Origin: a virus
Reading direction: 5' to 3' (one strand)
IMG/VR virus record: IMGVR_UViG_3300042902_000071
Coordinates: 1 to 27,228 of that record
DNA length: 27,228 bases
Below are positions 13,903 to 20,868 of the stretch, one piece after another (the first letter of the stretch is position 1; each line of letters opens with the position of its first letter). Under the pieces are notes generated by a model. That model did not search any database. It saw only the letters and a program-made list of their open reading frames with translations, and was not told where the DNA came from. Made by a program: the position numbers and the translations under genes.

Positions 13903-15918
13903 CACATAATAACCGACGTCGCGCAACATGCTTTCAGCCTTGTCGATGTACCACTGATAATCGATATCGTCGGGCAGGTCGTCGGGTAGCGTCATGCACG
14001 GGCGGGAGCCATAGGAAAGGCTGACGGTGTTGCCGTTGCTGGCGTAGACGATAGGCCCAGGTGAGCGCGTGCCGTAGTACCAGCGCACGACCTTGCCCAA
14101 GTATTCCGGCACTTGAGGCTCGAAGCATGTGTGATACGCCGTGCGCGGGTCGGTCAGCATGTCACCCAGGCGCCACTTGCGACCCTCTTTCACCCAGCCG
14201 TTCGCGGTGAGTGTGCCCACCATGTCCATGACGCGAGCATCTTTGCGCGGACCTTCACCCCACATTTTCACGCCACCACCGTTGACCTTTTGGATGGTGA
14301 CGAATTTGCGAATGTCTCGGCATGCCGAAATGGTGTATTCAAACGGGATACCTTTGGCCAGGAAGTCCGACACGGCATCGGCGCAAATCTCGACGTCGGG
14401 GTTTTTCTTCTCTACCAAACCGCCTTTGCCATACTCACCCTTGCGCTTCACGTCGTCGGGCGTTTTGATTGCAAAATAGTTATTGACGTCGCGCGCATAG
14501 ATGGCCAAATAATCGTCGGTTTCCATTTCCAAGCCGGTGCGCTTCTCCCATTCGGCTATCAGATACTCGGACGTTGCGAGCTTGTCGCGCGGGCACTTGA
14601 TGACGATGCCGTCGGTGTTCGCCGATATGACCGGTATGGCGTAATGATGGTGCCACTCAATCAGCATCAGCAACGACAGCTGACCGGTCAACGTGGTTTG
14701 GATAAGCATGGCTGGCGCGAATAGCACGCTGAACGGGCTACCGGTCTTGCCGAACGTTCCGTTAATCATAATCTTGCCGCCACCGTCGCCGGTCTTCGCG
14801 TCTTCATATTCGACGGTGCCGATAAATCCGGCCTTTTCGAGCTTCTTCGCGAGCGCTTTGCACAACAGGCGTTCGTCTTTAATGTCGCGGAATTCTTCGA
14901 GGAACTGCGGACCCAGCGCCGGCGGCCACTCTCCCGAATTGAGAATCAAGCTCGGGTAGTAACTGGCCACGTCCGGCATGCGGACCTGATGCGTTTCGTC
15001 GCTGATGGCGACTAGCTTCTTTTCCTGCGAGTGCAGGCCGCCGATACCCATTTTATAGGTCGACGTGCCGATGGTGATTTCGAGCCCTTCAAGCTGGTGC
15101 GGCATTTCAACGCGACCGGTCGGACCCAATCGAAAGACCGACTCGCGCACCAGCTCGAGCGCGCGTTGCAGCCGCGGCGTGCTGTATGAAATGAAATCCG
15201 GCACCTTGTAGCGGAACGCCAAATTCCAGTCGATGTCGGGTTTATAGATGCGATGACCCAACGCCTTCTCGCATCGATGCTTTAGCACGGCCTCGGCGAC
15301 TTGGGCGTCGGATTTGCTGCGCAGGTCCAGCCCGTAGCGCTCGCCCAACGCCTCACGCTGTCGCAGCTGCGGAGCCAGCGCGTCGAACAATTCTTCGAGT
15401 ACGTCAAGGTCGTTTTCGCAATACGTGTCGACTTCCACAATCTCAGGCTCGGTCAGATAGTGTGCAGGGTCATACGGCAAGTCCTGCATTTTTTTGCAAT
15501 GGATGCGGCCGGCGTATTGCTTTTGACTGCCCGCACCTGGCGCGACTTCCATTATGTCGATGTGGTCGGCAGGCTTCCAATCAGGCAACCCGAGTTCCCA
15601 CGGCTTGCGCTTCTCGACAATTATTTGGTCGTTGAGCCATTTCAATTGCTCGCACGTGTAGCCCGCGAGCGCTGCGGTAATCATCGGCACGTCGTAATAA
15701 TTGCCGTTGAAGCTGACCGAACAATAGGCGTCGAACAAAAGCCGGATACGCGCGGCCTCGCTTGGCTCGAACGATTGCCCAGCGCGGAGCCGGAACGCAT
15801 ACGCGACGCCGTTGCGCGGTCGGAATTTGAGCAACCAGTAGTTCGGGAAACACTCCGTGTCATAGAACGCACGCGGGGGCGTCCCGGCTACTGGTGGCGG
15901 TGGTGCTAGGTGAGTCAT
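13894..15918 (-). CDS. DNA polymerase, family B, with 3'-5' exonuclease (674 aa)
   Basis: This is the replicative polymerase. The ATG at 15918 overlaps the upstream stop (TGATG); a TTG 3 bases earlier is less likely. Exonuclease motifs are ExoI Asp20-x-Glu22, ExoII NGNYYD (71-76) and ExoIII YCEND (166-170). Polymerase motifs are A, DVASYYPS (316-323), B, KIMINGTFGK (382-391), and C, ANTDG (433-437). In motif C the usual Asp-Thr-Asp is Asn-Thr-Asp, so one metal ligand is changed. At 674 residues it is compact for family B. It is next to a MazG-like gene and near DUF2815/DUF2800 genes, a common phage replication set. Confidence 0.92.
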   Translation of the reverse strand: MTHLAPPPPVAGTPPRAFYDTECFPNYWLLKFRPRNGVAYAFRLRAGQSFEPSEAARIRLLFDAYCSVSFNGNYYDVPMITAALAGYTCEQLKWLNDQIIVEKRKPWELGLPDWKPADHIDIMEVAPGAGSQKQYAGRIHCKKMQDLPYDPAHYLTEPEIVEVDTYCENDLDVLEELFDALAPQLRQREALGERYGLDLRSKSDAQVAEAVLKHRCEKALGHRIYKPDIDWNLAFRYKVPDFISYSTPRLQRALELVRESVFRLGPTGRVEMPHQLEGLEITIGTSTYKMGIGGLHSQEKKLVAISDETHQVRMPDVASYYPSLILNSGEWPPALGPQFLEEFRDIKDERLLCKALAKKLEKAGFIGTVEYEDAKTGDGGGKIMINGTFGKTGSPFSVLFAPAMLIQTTLTGQLSLLMLIEWHHHYAIPVISANTDGIVIKCPRDKLATSEYLIAEWEKRTGLEMETDDYLAIYARDVNNYFAIKTPDDVKRKGEYGKGGLVEKKNPDVEICADAVSDFLAKGIPFEYTISACRDIRKFVTIQKVNGGGVKMWGEGPRKDARVMDMVGTLTANGWVKEGRKWRLGDMLTDPRTAYHTCFEPQVPEYLGKVVRWYYGTRSPGPIVYASNGNTVSLSYGSRPCMTLPDDLPDDIDYQWYIDKAESMLRDVGYYVLT

Positions 15919-16313
15919 CAATACTTCTTACCGTCATCAAGACGGCGATTCTCGGGCTTGTGGTCAGGACGCGTGGCATTGAACGCCAGCTTCTCGACAA
16001 TCGCGCCGCCGAGGTCAAGCCCCAACGCACCAGCGAGGTCGGCGATACGAATGACGGCGTCGGCCAATTCAACCTCAACCATCGGGCGATGCGGCAGTTT
16101 GTCGTCCATCAGATTTTTGCGGTGACCTTCCATCGCTTCGGACACTTCCGATACGACCAACATCAGCTTTTCGCCGACCACATGGGGGCGTGCGATGACC
16201 GGTTCGCCAGTCTCAAGGTCGTTCCACCAGCCAGCGTCGGTCGACGCCTTGTGGCAGCTTACGACTAGATTCTCAACGCCAATGCGCAAATTCTGTTTGA
16301 CTAAAGGGTGCAT
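15918..16313 (-). CDS. MazG-like nucleotide pyrophosphohydrolase (131 aa)
   Basis: It likely hydrolyses nucleoside triphosphates (NTP or dNTP to NMP plus pyrophosphate) and so cleans or adjusts the nucleotide pool during phage replication. The single MazG-type helical domain shows Glu56, Glu59 and Glu62 (SEVSEAME) followed by Glu82 and Asp85 (VELADAVIRIADLAG), the E..E...E..D metal-binding arrangement. The 131-residue size fits phage versions. A GGAGAG site lies 5 bases before the ATG. It is translationally coupled to the polymerase gene and separated from the upstream gene by a terminator. Confidence 0.82.
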   Translation of the reverse strand: MHPLVKQNLRIGVENLVVSCHKASTDAGWWNDLETGEPVIARPHVVGEKLMLVVSEVSEAMEGHRKNLMDDKLPHRPMVEVELADAVIRIADLAGALGLDLGGAIVEKLAFNATRPDHKPENRRLDDGKKY

Positions 16314-16324
16314 GTTTTCTCTCC

Positions 16325-16355
16325 AAAGAAAAAGCCCCGCGATGCGCTGCGGGGC
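16325..16355 (-). terminator. Intrinsic terminator inside the minus-strand operon
   Basis: Read on the minus strand, GCCCCGC (16355-16349) pairs with GCGGGGC (16340-16334) around an 8-base loop, followed by TTTTTCTTT. It lies just after the DUF2815-like gene and before the MazG-like gene, so it would lower expression of the MazG-polymerase pair relative to upstream genes. Confidence 0.85.
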
Positions 16356-16365
16356 CGTAGTTACG

Positions 16366-17403
16366 TTAAGCCAACATCAGCCCGTTTTGTACCAACATCG
16401 CGTCGGTCCAGCCTTGCGCGATGTAAGCCTCATACGCGATACCATTTGCGGCCGCCGTCATCTTGCTGACTGGTGCCGCTGGTGCCGCTGGTGCCGCTGG
16501 TGCAGCTGGTGCCGCTGGTGCCGCTGGTACTTGCAGGAAGCCCGCGTTAGGGACGACTGGTATGGCAGGCGCAGCCGGCGCAGGGGCGGGTGGCGTCGGC
16601 ACAGAACCAGCGGGCGCCAAAGGGGCAGGTACACCCGGTACGCTAGGAATGCCGGCAGGCGCCACATAGCCCATCGCGGGCGCTGGCATACCCGCGACCG
16701 CAGGGGCATACCCTGGAACCGGGACGGCTGCCGGCACGCCAGCGGGGGCCGCTTGTGGCAAAGGGATTGCGCCCGCTGGCGGTGTCATGCTCGCACCGGC
16801 TGGCAATGGTGCCTGACCAAAGCCCGCACTGGCCACGTCAGGGCCGAAAGTAATTTCCTGACCGTAGGCGCGGAAGCAAACCATGCTGTGATTGATATAA
16901 ACGCCCGGTTGTTGCGCGGAGCCGTTACCGTCGACCGAGCCCGCCACTTCGACAAAATAGCCAGGCTTGCAGAAGTCGGCTTGCGTGACTTGCACGTAAC
17001 CTTGGCCTTCTTGTTGGTACACCTTCGGCGCAAAACCGCCCGAGAATTTGACGACCCAACAACCCGCAAAACCTTCGGTTTCGGAATTCTTACGACCGTT
17101 TTTGTTCGGGATTTGACTGTCACCGTCTTCGATTTTCCAAGCGAAAGACGGGCTCTGCGCGATGTTCGGGAACGCTTGGTTACCGATGGTCCAAATCTGT
17201 GCACCCCAAGGCGTTTGGCCCCAGTGAGTTTCGCCAGGATTCTTCGGAATTGCCAGCGCGAAAAAGTAATTCGAGCGAGGCTGGCCCGCGTTAGGTCCAT
17301 GCTTGGTGACCAGCGGTTTACCTTCGGCGTCCGTCGTGTTCGGGTTATACAGCGAGCCCATGACGATGCGACCGACGGGGAATGTGATATTCGTTTTTGC
17401 CAT
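16366..17403 (-). CDS. Putative ssDNA-binding protein, DUF2815-like, with long Ala/Pro tail (345 aa)
   Basis: The ATG at 17403 comes just after the preceding stop; the upstream extension of the frame lies inside another gene. Residues 1-190 form a strand-rich domain (GRIVMGSLYNPN, NYFFALAIPKN, GYFVEVAGSVDGNG, YINHSMVCFRAYG) that I compare with DUF2815 / OB-fold single-strand DNA-binding proteins. Residues 195-312 are a long linker rich in Pro, Ala and Gly, including six APA-type repeats. The last 30 residues (YEAYIAQGWTDAMLVQNG) form a short conserved-looking helix that may bind partners, as acidic tips of SSBs do. The position between Cas4-like nuclease and polymerase fits. Confidence 0.68.
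   Translation of the reverse strand: MAKTNITFPVGRIVMGSLYNPNTTDAEGKPLVTKHGPNAGQPRSNYFFALAIPKNPGETHWGQTPWGAQIWTIGNQAFPNIAQSPSFAWKIEDGDSQIPNKNGRKNSETEGFAGCWVVKFSGGFAPKVYQQEGQGYVQVTQADFCKPGYFVEVAGSVDGNGSAQQPGVYINHSMVCFRAYGQEITFGPDVASAGFGQAPLPAGASMTPPAGAIPLPQAAPAGVPAAVPVPGYAPAVAGMPAPAMGYVAPAGIPSVPGVPAPLAPAGSVPTPPAPAPAAPAIPVVPNAGFLQVPAAPAAPAAPAAPAAPAAPVSKMTAAANGIAYEAYIAQGWTDAMLVQNGLMLA
16472..16525 (-). repeat. 9-bp tandem repeat, six copies
   Basis: The plus strand carries six copies of GGTGCCGCT, one with a single change (GGTGCAGCT at 16499-16507). They encode the (Ala-Pro-Ala) repeats in the linker of the DUF2815-like protein. All copies keep the frame, so slippage would lengthen or shorten the linker by whole triplets. 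Confidence 0.9.
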
Positions 17404-17404
17404 G

Positions 17405-17740
17405 TTAGTTACCACCTTTCTTCGGAGCGTGTTCGGGATATTCCGCGTAATACACGGATTCGGGTGTTTGCTCGCCGCGACCTTCGAGCCAGCCGTCACG
17501 GTCGGCTACAGCTTTCAAATTGTCGTGATGCTTGGCTACCGACTGCAGCTCGGCGTAAAAGTCGTCGTCGTTCAATACTGGCGGCTTCGCATCTACGACC
17601 TTTCCATAAAATGCGGGGAAGTGACCGCGCACCTTCTCTTCGTCGCCCTCGGCAAACCACTTGAGGAACATTTCAGCCTCAGTTTTGTCGGTCAGACTGT
17701 CGGCGAATTTTTCTGCATCAGCTTTCGTTTTCTTTACCAT
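17405..17740 (-). CDS. Small acidic protein of unknown function (111 aa)
   Basis: The ATG at 17740 is chosen because AGGAG lies 7 bases upstream; a longer frame to 17782 enters the previous gene. The 111-residue protein is rich in Lys, Glu and Asp and mostly helical in the first 55 residues (KADAEKFADSLTDKTEAEMFLKWFAEG), with a less ordered C-terminus (ESVYYAEYPEHAPKKGGN). It lies between the DUF2800 nuclease and the DUF2815-like gene, so a role in DNA replication or recombination is likely. No family was recognised. Confidence 0.75.
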   Translation of the reverse strand: MVKKTKADAEKFADSLTDKTEAEMFLKWFAEGDEEKVRGHFPAFYGKVVDAKPPVLNDDDFYAELQSVAKHHDNLKAVADRDGWLEGRGEQTPESVYYAEYPEHAPKKGGN

Positions 17741-17746
17741 GATGAA

Positions 17747-17756
17747 TCTCCTAGTT
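17747..17756 (-). promoter_or_regulatory. Conserved translation-initiation leader, copy 2
   Basis: AACTAGGAGA on the minus strand before the ATG at 17740. Its TAG is also the stop codon of the upstream DUF2800 gene. Confidence 0.6.
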
Positions 17757-18884
17757 CGTTGTGCCAAATACGCGTCGCGCATCGGCGGGATTATCGGGAA
17801 CCAACTTTACTGACCCCAATGGTGTAACACTGTACGCGCTAATGACGGCTTCGTCAACACCGATTTTTATCGCTTGTTTCGGAGTCTTGACGCCGGGCTT
17901 TGATAAGTCGACGCCCATGAGCTCGCCGATAGACAAAACCTGTTCGACTGGGACCGCCCACTGTTGCCGACCGTAACCTTGTTCGACGCGGTGGAACGGT
18001 ACGGCTTGACCTTGTCGCACGTAAGCGGTCACACATTCCCGCAGCCCCTCGACCCGTGATTGCAGTCGCTCCAATGAACGTTCCATCATTTTCAATTCGA
18101 GGCTCGCGGCGGCCGGCGGTAACTCTACGGGCGACGATTGCACTGCGAATTCGGCGTCGCTGTATGCACCCTTTTGCAAGGCTGGGCACGCATGTCGACC
18201 TGAGCAATCGACGCACTCCGAATTCGTGGTCGCCGTGGGATTCTCGGCAAGCCCCGCGATAGCTGCAGCGTTTAGCCGATTGACGTGCGCGCGCAAATCA
18301 CTCGCCATCACCGACCACGTGCGGACGGGCGCCCCTTTGTAAAAGCATCGGGGCTGTATGACTGTAAAGTGCACGCGGACGGATTGGTCAATGACACCTA
18401 TCGATTGCTCAAATTGGTCCGCGATTCGTTCCAATATGCCGACGGTGTAAATGATTCCCTGTTCGTTTTCGTATTCATCAACGAAGCGGTGCCCGAATTT
18501 GTAGTCGAATACGTGGAGCTCCCGTTGGTCCAAATTGAACGCCCAAATGTCGGGCGTACCCCAGCACTTTTCGTGCACGCACTGGGCGGCAATCGGCGTT
18601 TCGACATATAGCAATTCGGTCGTTGGCATGGCGCCCACTGTCTCGACAACCAGCTCGCTGCCGTCAATCATTTCCTCGGTGACATAGATGCCATTCGGGG
18701 CTTGCATGCCGACGGTGACCACTCGACCCTCGAGCATTTCGGCAAACACCCAATGCGCGGCGGTGCCTTCCATACTCTCGGGCGTGTCGGGCTTCGGGTA
18801 GAGCCTGTTCATCGTCACCCACATGGCGCAACGACTCCAAGCCTTCGCGCCCGACGGTGGCAAGATTGAGTGTGCGCCGCTCAT
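17751..18884 (-). CDS. DUF2800 PD-(D/E)XK nuclease, Cas4/RecB-like with Fe-S cysteines (377 aa)
   Basis: This is a probable single-strand or recombination exonuclease. Nuclease motifs are MEGTAAHWVFAE (38-49, with His44), GTPDIW (109-114, Asp112) and FDYKFG (126-131, Asp127 and Lys129), the D...D-x-K layout of RecB-family nucleases. Cys19, Cys224, Cys227 and Cys233 (one near the N-terminus, three clustered) match the cysteine set that holds a 4Fe-4S cluster in Cas4 and AddB-type enzymes. In many phages DUF2800 is next to DUF2815 and a DNA polymerase, as here. The C-terminus is an extra helical region of unknown role. Confidence 0.87.
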   Translation of the reverse strand: MSGAHSILPPSGAKAWSRCAMWVTMNRLYPKPDTPESMEGTAAHWVFAEMLEGRVVTVGMQAPNGIYVTEEMIDGSELVVETVGAMPTTELLYVETPIAAQCVHEKCWGTPDIWAFNLDQRELHVFDYKFGHRFVDEYENEQGIIYTVGILERIADQFEQSIGVIDQSVRVHFTVIQPRCFYKGAPVRTWSVMASDLRAHVNRLNAAAIAGLAENPTATTNSECVDCSGRHACPALQKGAYSDAEFAVQSSPVELPPAAASLELKMMERSLERLQSRVEGLRECVTAYVRQGQAVPFHRVEQGYGRQQWAVPVEQVLSIGELMGVDLSKPGVKTPKQAIKIGVDEAVISAYSVTPLGSVKLVPDNPADARRVFGTTN

Positions 18885-19798
18885 TATCGGGCCGCAATCA
18901 ACGCGTCGATATTGCGAGCGACTGCCTCGACCAAGTCCAAACGATTCGCCAGCAACGGCAACGCGTGAACGGCTCCACCGGTCGCATCACTACAGCACTG
19001 CGCGACTTCCGCTTGCGTGACCTTGTTGGCCTGCATCGCAGCCGACGTGCGCCCAATCAACGCGACGTAATGTTGGCGCGCGTCCGCGTTGGGTGCAGCT
19101 GGTGGCGTTGGTGCAGCTGGTGGCGTTGGTGCAGCTGGTGGCATCGGCGTCGACGCGGTGGCACTAGGGAACGGCCATTGCGGTTCGACCGGTGCTGTAG
19201 GTGCTGCACCCATAAGCTGACGCAATTCGGCCTCGACCGTCGTCACCAATGCGGCGTCAACCCTCGGCTTTTTGCGCCATGTACCATCGGCGATTTTAGC
19301 CTTGCTGCCGGCATGTATGCGCGCATCCCACGGCAGACCCTTGGTGTCGAGCTCAACGCTTGGCGCAGGGGTCGTGGGGGCCGCAGGTGCCGTCGGGGCA
19401 GTGGCCGTGGGTGCGGTCGGCGCAGGCGGTACGGGGGCGGTCGGCGGTGTCGAAGTAGCCAGCGGCGCCGCGGGGGCAGTCGGCAACGGAGCGGCACCCG
19501 CAGTGGATGGGGCAGCGGTCGCCCCCGGAACTAAAGGGGTGAACGACCCTGGGCCAAAAGCCAACACCGCGGCGTCCAATTCGTGCGAAGGTATCGCCGA
19601 GCCGGCATGCACGCCGAAAGCGGCTTCGGGCAATGTCGATGTGTGGTCGTGGTCCAGTTGCTCGAGTTCACGCGTGGACGTGTCCACTTTGCCGCAAGTG
19701 CCGGCGCACGACTTGGCTGGATATGCGAGGATGAAGCCTGCGACGGCTTCACGTTGTTTTTGGTCAAGACCTGATGGGTCAACGGTAATTTGCATCAT
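18884..19798 (-). CDS. Ala/Pro-rich protein with 'WDARIHAGSKAK' motif (304 aa)
   Basis: This is the first gene of the minus-strand replication operon. The first 55 residues contain two cysteines (CAGTCG). A long Pro/Thr/Ala-rich linker (about 85-145) follows, then a short conserved block LPWDARIHAGSKAKIADGTW (about 153-172) seen in many phage proteins of unknown role, a second Ala/Pro linker encoded by 18-bp repeats, and a helical C-terminal domain (about 240-304). The layout (small domains joined by flexible linkers) suggests a scaffold that brings replication proteins together. The first ATG fits AGGAG, 9 bases upstream. Function not established. Confidence 0.78.
   Translation of the reverse strand: MMQITVDPSGLDQKQREAVAGFILAYPAKSCAGTCGKVDTSTRELEQLDHDHTSTLPEAAFGVHAGSAIPSHELDAAVLAFGPGSFTPLVPGATAAPSTAGAAPLPTAPAAPLATSTPPTAPVPPAPTAPTATAPTAPAAPTTPAPSVELDTKGLPWDARIHAGSKAKIADGTWRKKPRVDAALVTTVEAELRQLMGAAPTAPVEPQWPFPSATASTPMPPAAPTPPAAPTPPAAPNADARQHYVALIGRTSAAMQANKVTQAEVAQCCSDATGGAVHALPLLANRLDLVEAVARNIDALIAAR
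19092..19144 (-). repeat. 18-bp tandem repeat, just under three copies
   Basis: GGTGCAGCT alternates with GGTGGCGTT from 19092; the third copy decays after 19136. It encodes a Pro-Pro-Ala-Ala-type linker in the 304-aa protein. Its half-unit GGTGCAGCT is the same as one copy in the 16472-16525 array. Confidence 0.85.
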
Positions 19799-19806
19799 TT
19801 CGATAT

Positions 19807-19816
19807 TCTCCTAGTT
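19807..19816 (-). promoter_or_regulatory. Conserved translation-initiation leader, copy 3
   Basis: AACTAGGAGA on the minus strand, upstream of the ATG at 19798; identical to the sites at 17747 and 13847. Confidence 0.6.
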
Positions 19817-19826
19817 GAAATAAAAA

Positions 19827-19855
19827 TTGACTGCGGTGCCAATTGTACCGATAAT
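19827..19855 (+). promoter_or_regulatory. Rightward sigma70-like promoter
   Basis: TTGACT (19827-19832) and GATAAT (19850-19855) with a 17-base spacer. A start near 19862 gives a leader of about 26 bases to the methyltransferase ATG at 19888. It overlaps a leftward promoter on the same DNA. Confidence 0.65.
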
Positions 19856-19869
19856 GACGCATCCGTCAA
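19842..19869 (-). promoter_or_regulatory. Leftward sigma70-like promoter of the replication operon
   Basis: On the minus strand TTGACG (19869-19864) and TACAAT (19847-19842) are 16 bases apart. Transcription would start near 19835, 37 bases before the ATG at 19798. Both promoter footprints cover the same 40 bp, so RNA polymerase could use only one at a time. Confidence 0.65.
19855..19868. promoter_or_regulatory. Inverted repeat across both divergent promoters (candidate operator)
   Basis: TGACG (19855-19859) and CGTCA (19864-19868) form a perfect 5-bp inverted repeat with a 4-base centre. It includes most of the leftward -35 box and abuts the rightward -10 box. A near copy (TGACG-4-CGTCAATAA) lies at 24958-24975. 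Confidence 0.5.
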
Positions 19870-19887
19870 TAACAATTTAACGAGACT

Positions 19888-20868
19888 ATGCAAATCTTTA
19901 AGAACAACAATGTTGCAAGCATCATGGTTGGCGATTGCCTGCAGTCAATATCCACAATGCCCGACAGGTCGATAAATTGCTGCGTCACGTCACCCCCTTA
20001 CTACGGGCTTCGCGACTACGGGCACGCTGGTCAAATCGGACTAGAAGAGTCACCCGAAATCTATATTGCGAAATTGGTCGAGGTGTTTCGAGAAGTCCGC
20101 CGCACGCTAACTGACGACGGGACACTGTGGCTAAATATCGGGGATAGTTACGCAAGTTTTCGCGATGGTAAAGCGACACCTGACACCACGCGGGGGGATG
20201 ACACCGGCACCGCCGTGCCCAAAGGGTCGGCGCGAAATCGAAGCGCATCGACATTTAGCGGCTCGAGTGTGAAACACAAAGACCTCATCGGCATCCCCTG
20301 GATGCTCGCGTTTGCACTTCGCGCTGACGGTTGGTATCTGCGTCAAGATATCATTTGGAACAAGCCGAACCCTATGCCCGAAAGCGTGCGCGACCGCTGC
20401 ACTAAATCGCATGAATATATTTTTCTACTGAGCAAATCCCCGAAGTACCATTTCGACGGTGCGGCGATTAAAGAAAAGGCGGTCGGTGGTAGCAAGGGCG
20501 CATCGGCGTCATTTAAGCGGACGGGAAGCAAACGCGGCGTTGCTGACGTGTGCCCTGCGAGCCCCATGCCGACGCACCGCGAAAATCGACCTGACGTTAA
20601 GTATGACGGCGACACTCGCAACCGACGCTCAGTGTGGAATGTGGCGACGCGACCATATAAGGGTGCGCATTTCGCAGTATTCCCTCAGGAACTTATTGAG
20701 CCTTGCATTTTGGCGGGTTGCCCTGCTGACGGTGTAGTGTTGGACCCGTTCGGGGGTAGCGGGACGACCGCCGGGGTGGCGTTGAAACTTGGACGAAACG
20801 CCGTGATTTGCGAATTGAACCCGGATTACTTACCCCTCATGCCGGATAGAATTGAGTCTATAAAATGA
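19888..20868 (+). CDS. DNA methyltransferase, beta class, N4-cytosine/N6-adenine type (326 aa)
   Basis: The catalytic motif TSPPYYGLRDYG (34-45) comes before the AdoMet-binding motif DPFGGSGTTAG (286-296), the order that defines the beta class. SPPY favours N4-cytosine but does not prove it. The middle (about 95-240) carries a variable Ser/Arg/Lys-rich target-recognition region. No restriction endonuclease was seen beside it, so it is probably an orphan enzyme protecting phage DNA from host restriction. The ribosome site before the ATG is weak. It overlaps the helicase gene by 4 bp. Confidence 0.9.
   Translation: MQIFKNNNVASIMVGDCLQSISTMPDRSINCCVTSPPYYGLRDYGHAGQIGLEESPEIYIAKLVEVFREVRRTLTDDGTLWLNIGDSYASFRDGKATPDTTRGDDTGTAVPKGSARNRSASTFSGSSVKHKDLIGIPWMLAFALRADGWYLRQDIIWNKPNPMPESVRDRCTKSHEYIFLLSKSPKYHFDGAAIKEKAVGGSKGASASFKRTGSKRGVADVCPASPMPTHRENRPDVKYDGDTRNRRSVWNVATRPYKGAHFAVFPQELIEPCILAGCPADGVVLDPFGGSGTTAGVALKLGRNAVICELNPDYLPLMPDRIESIK

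Noticed and set aside
15301-15909. 202-aa plus-strand frame opposite the polymerase gene
   Set aside because: The minus strand here encodes an intact family B polymerase with all motifs; the plus frame is a GC-bias shadow.
16472-16525. CRISPR-like tandem repeats
   Set aside because: Units are 9 bp with no unique spacers and remain in frame with a protein linker.
16195-17664. 489-aa plus-strand open frame rich in Trp, Cys and Arg
   Set aside because: It is the mirror of the Ala/Pro-repeat gene on the minus strand; repeats of WCRWCRW are the antisense of the APA array, and it has no ribosome site or known fold.
18857-19814. Long plus-strand frames (225 and 180 aa) opposite the Ala/Pro-rich gene
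   Set aside because: Low-complexity Gly/Arg or Ala/Gly output, no start signals, and they would lie across the leftward promoter leader.
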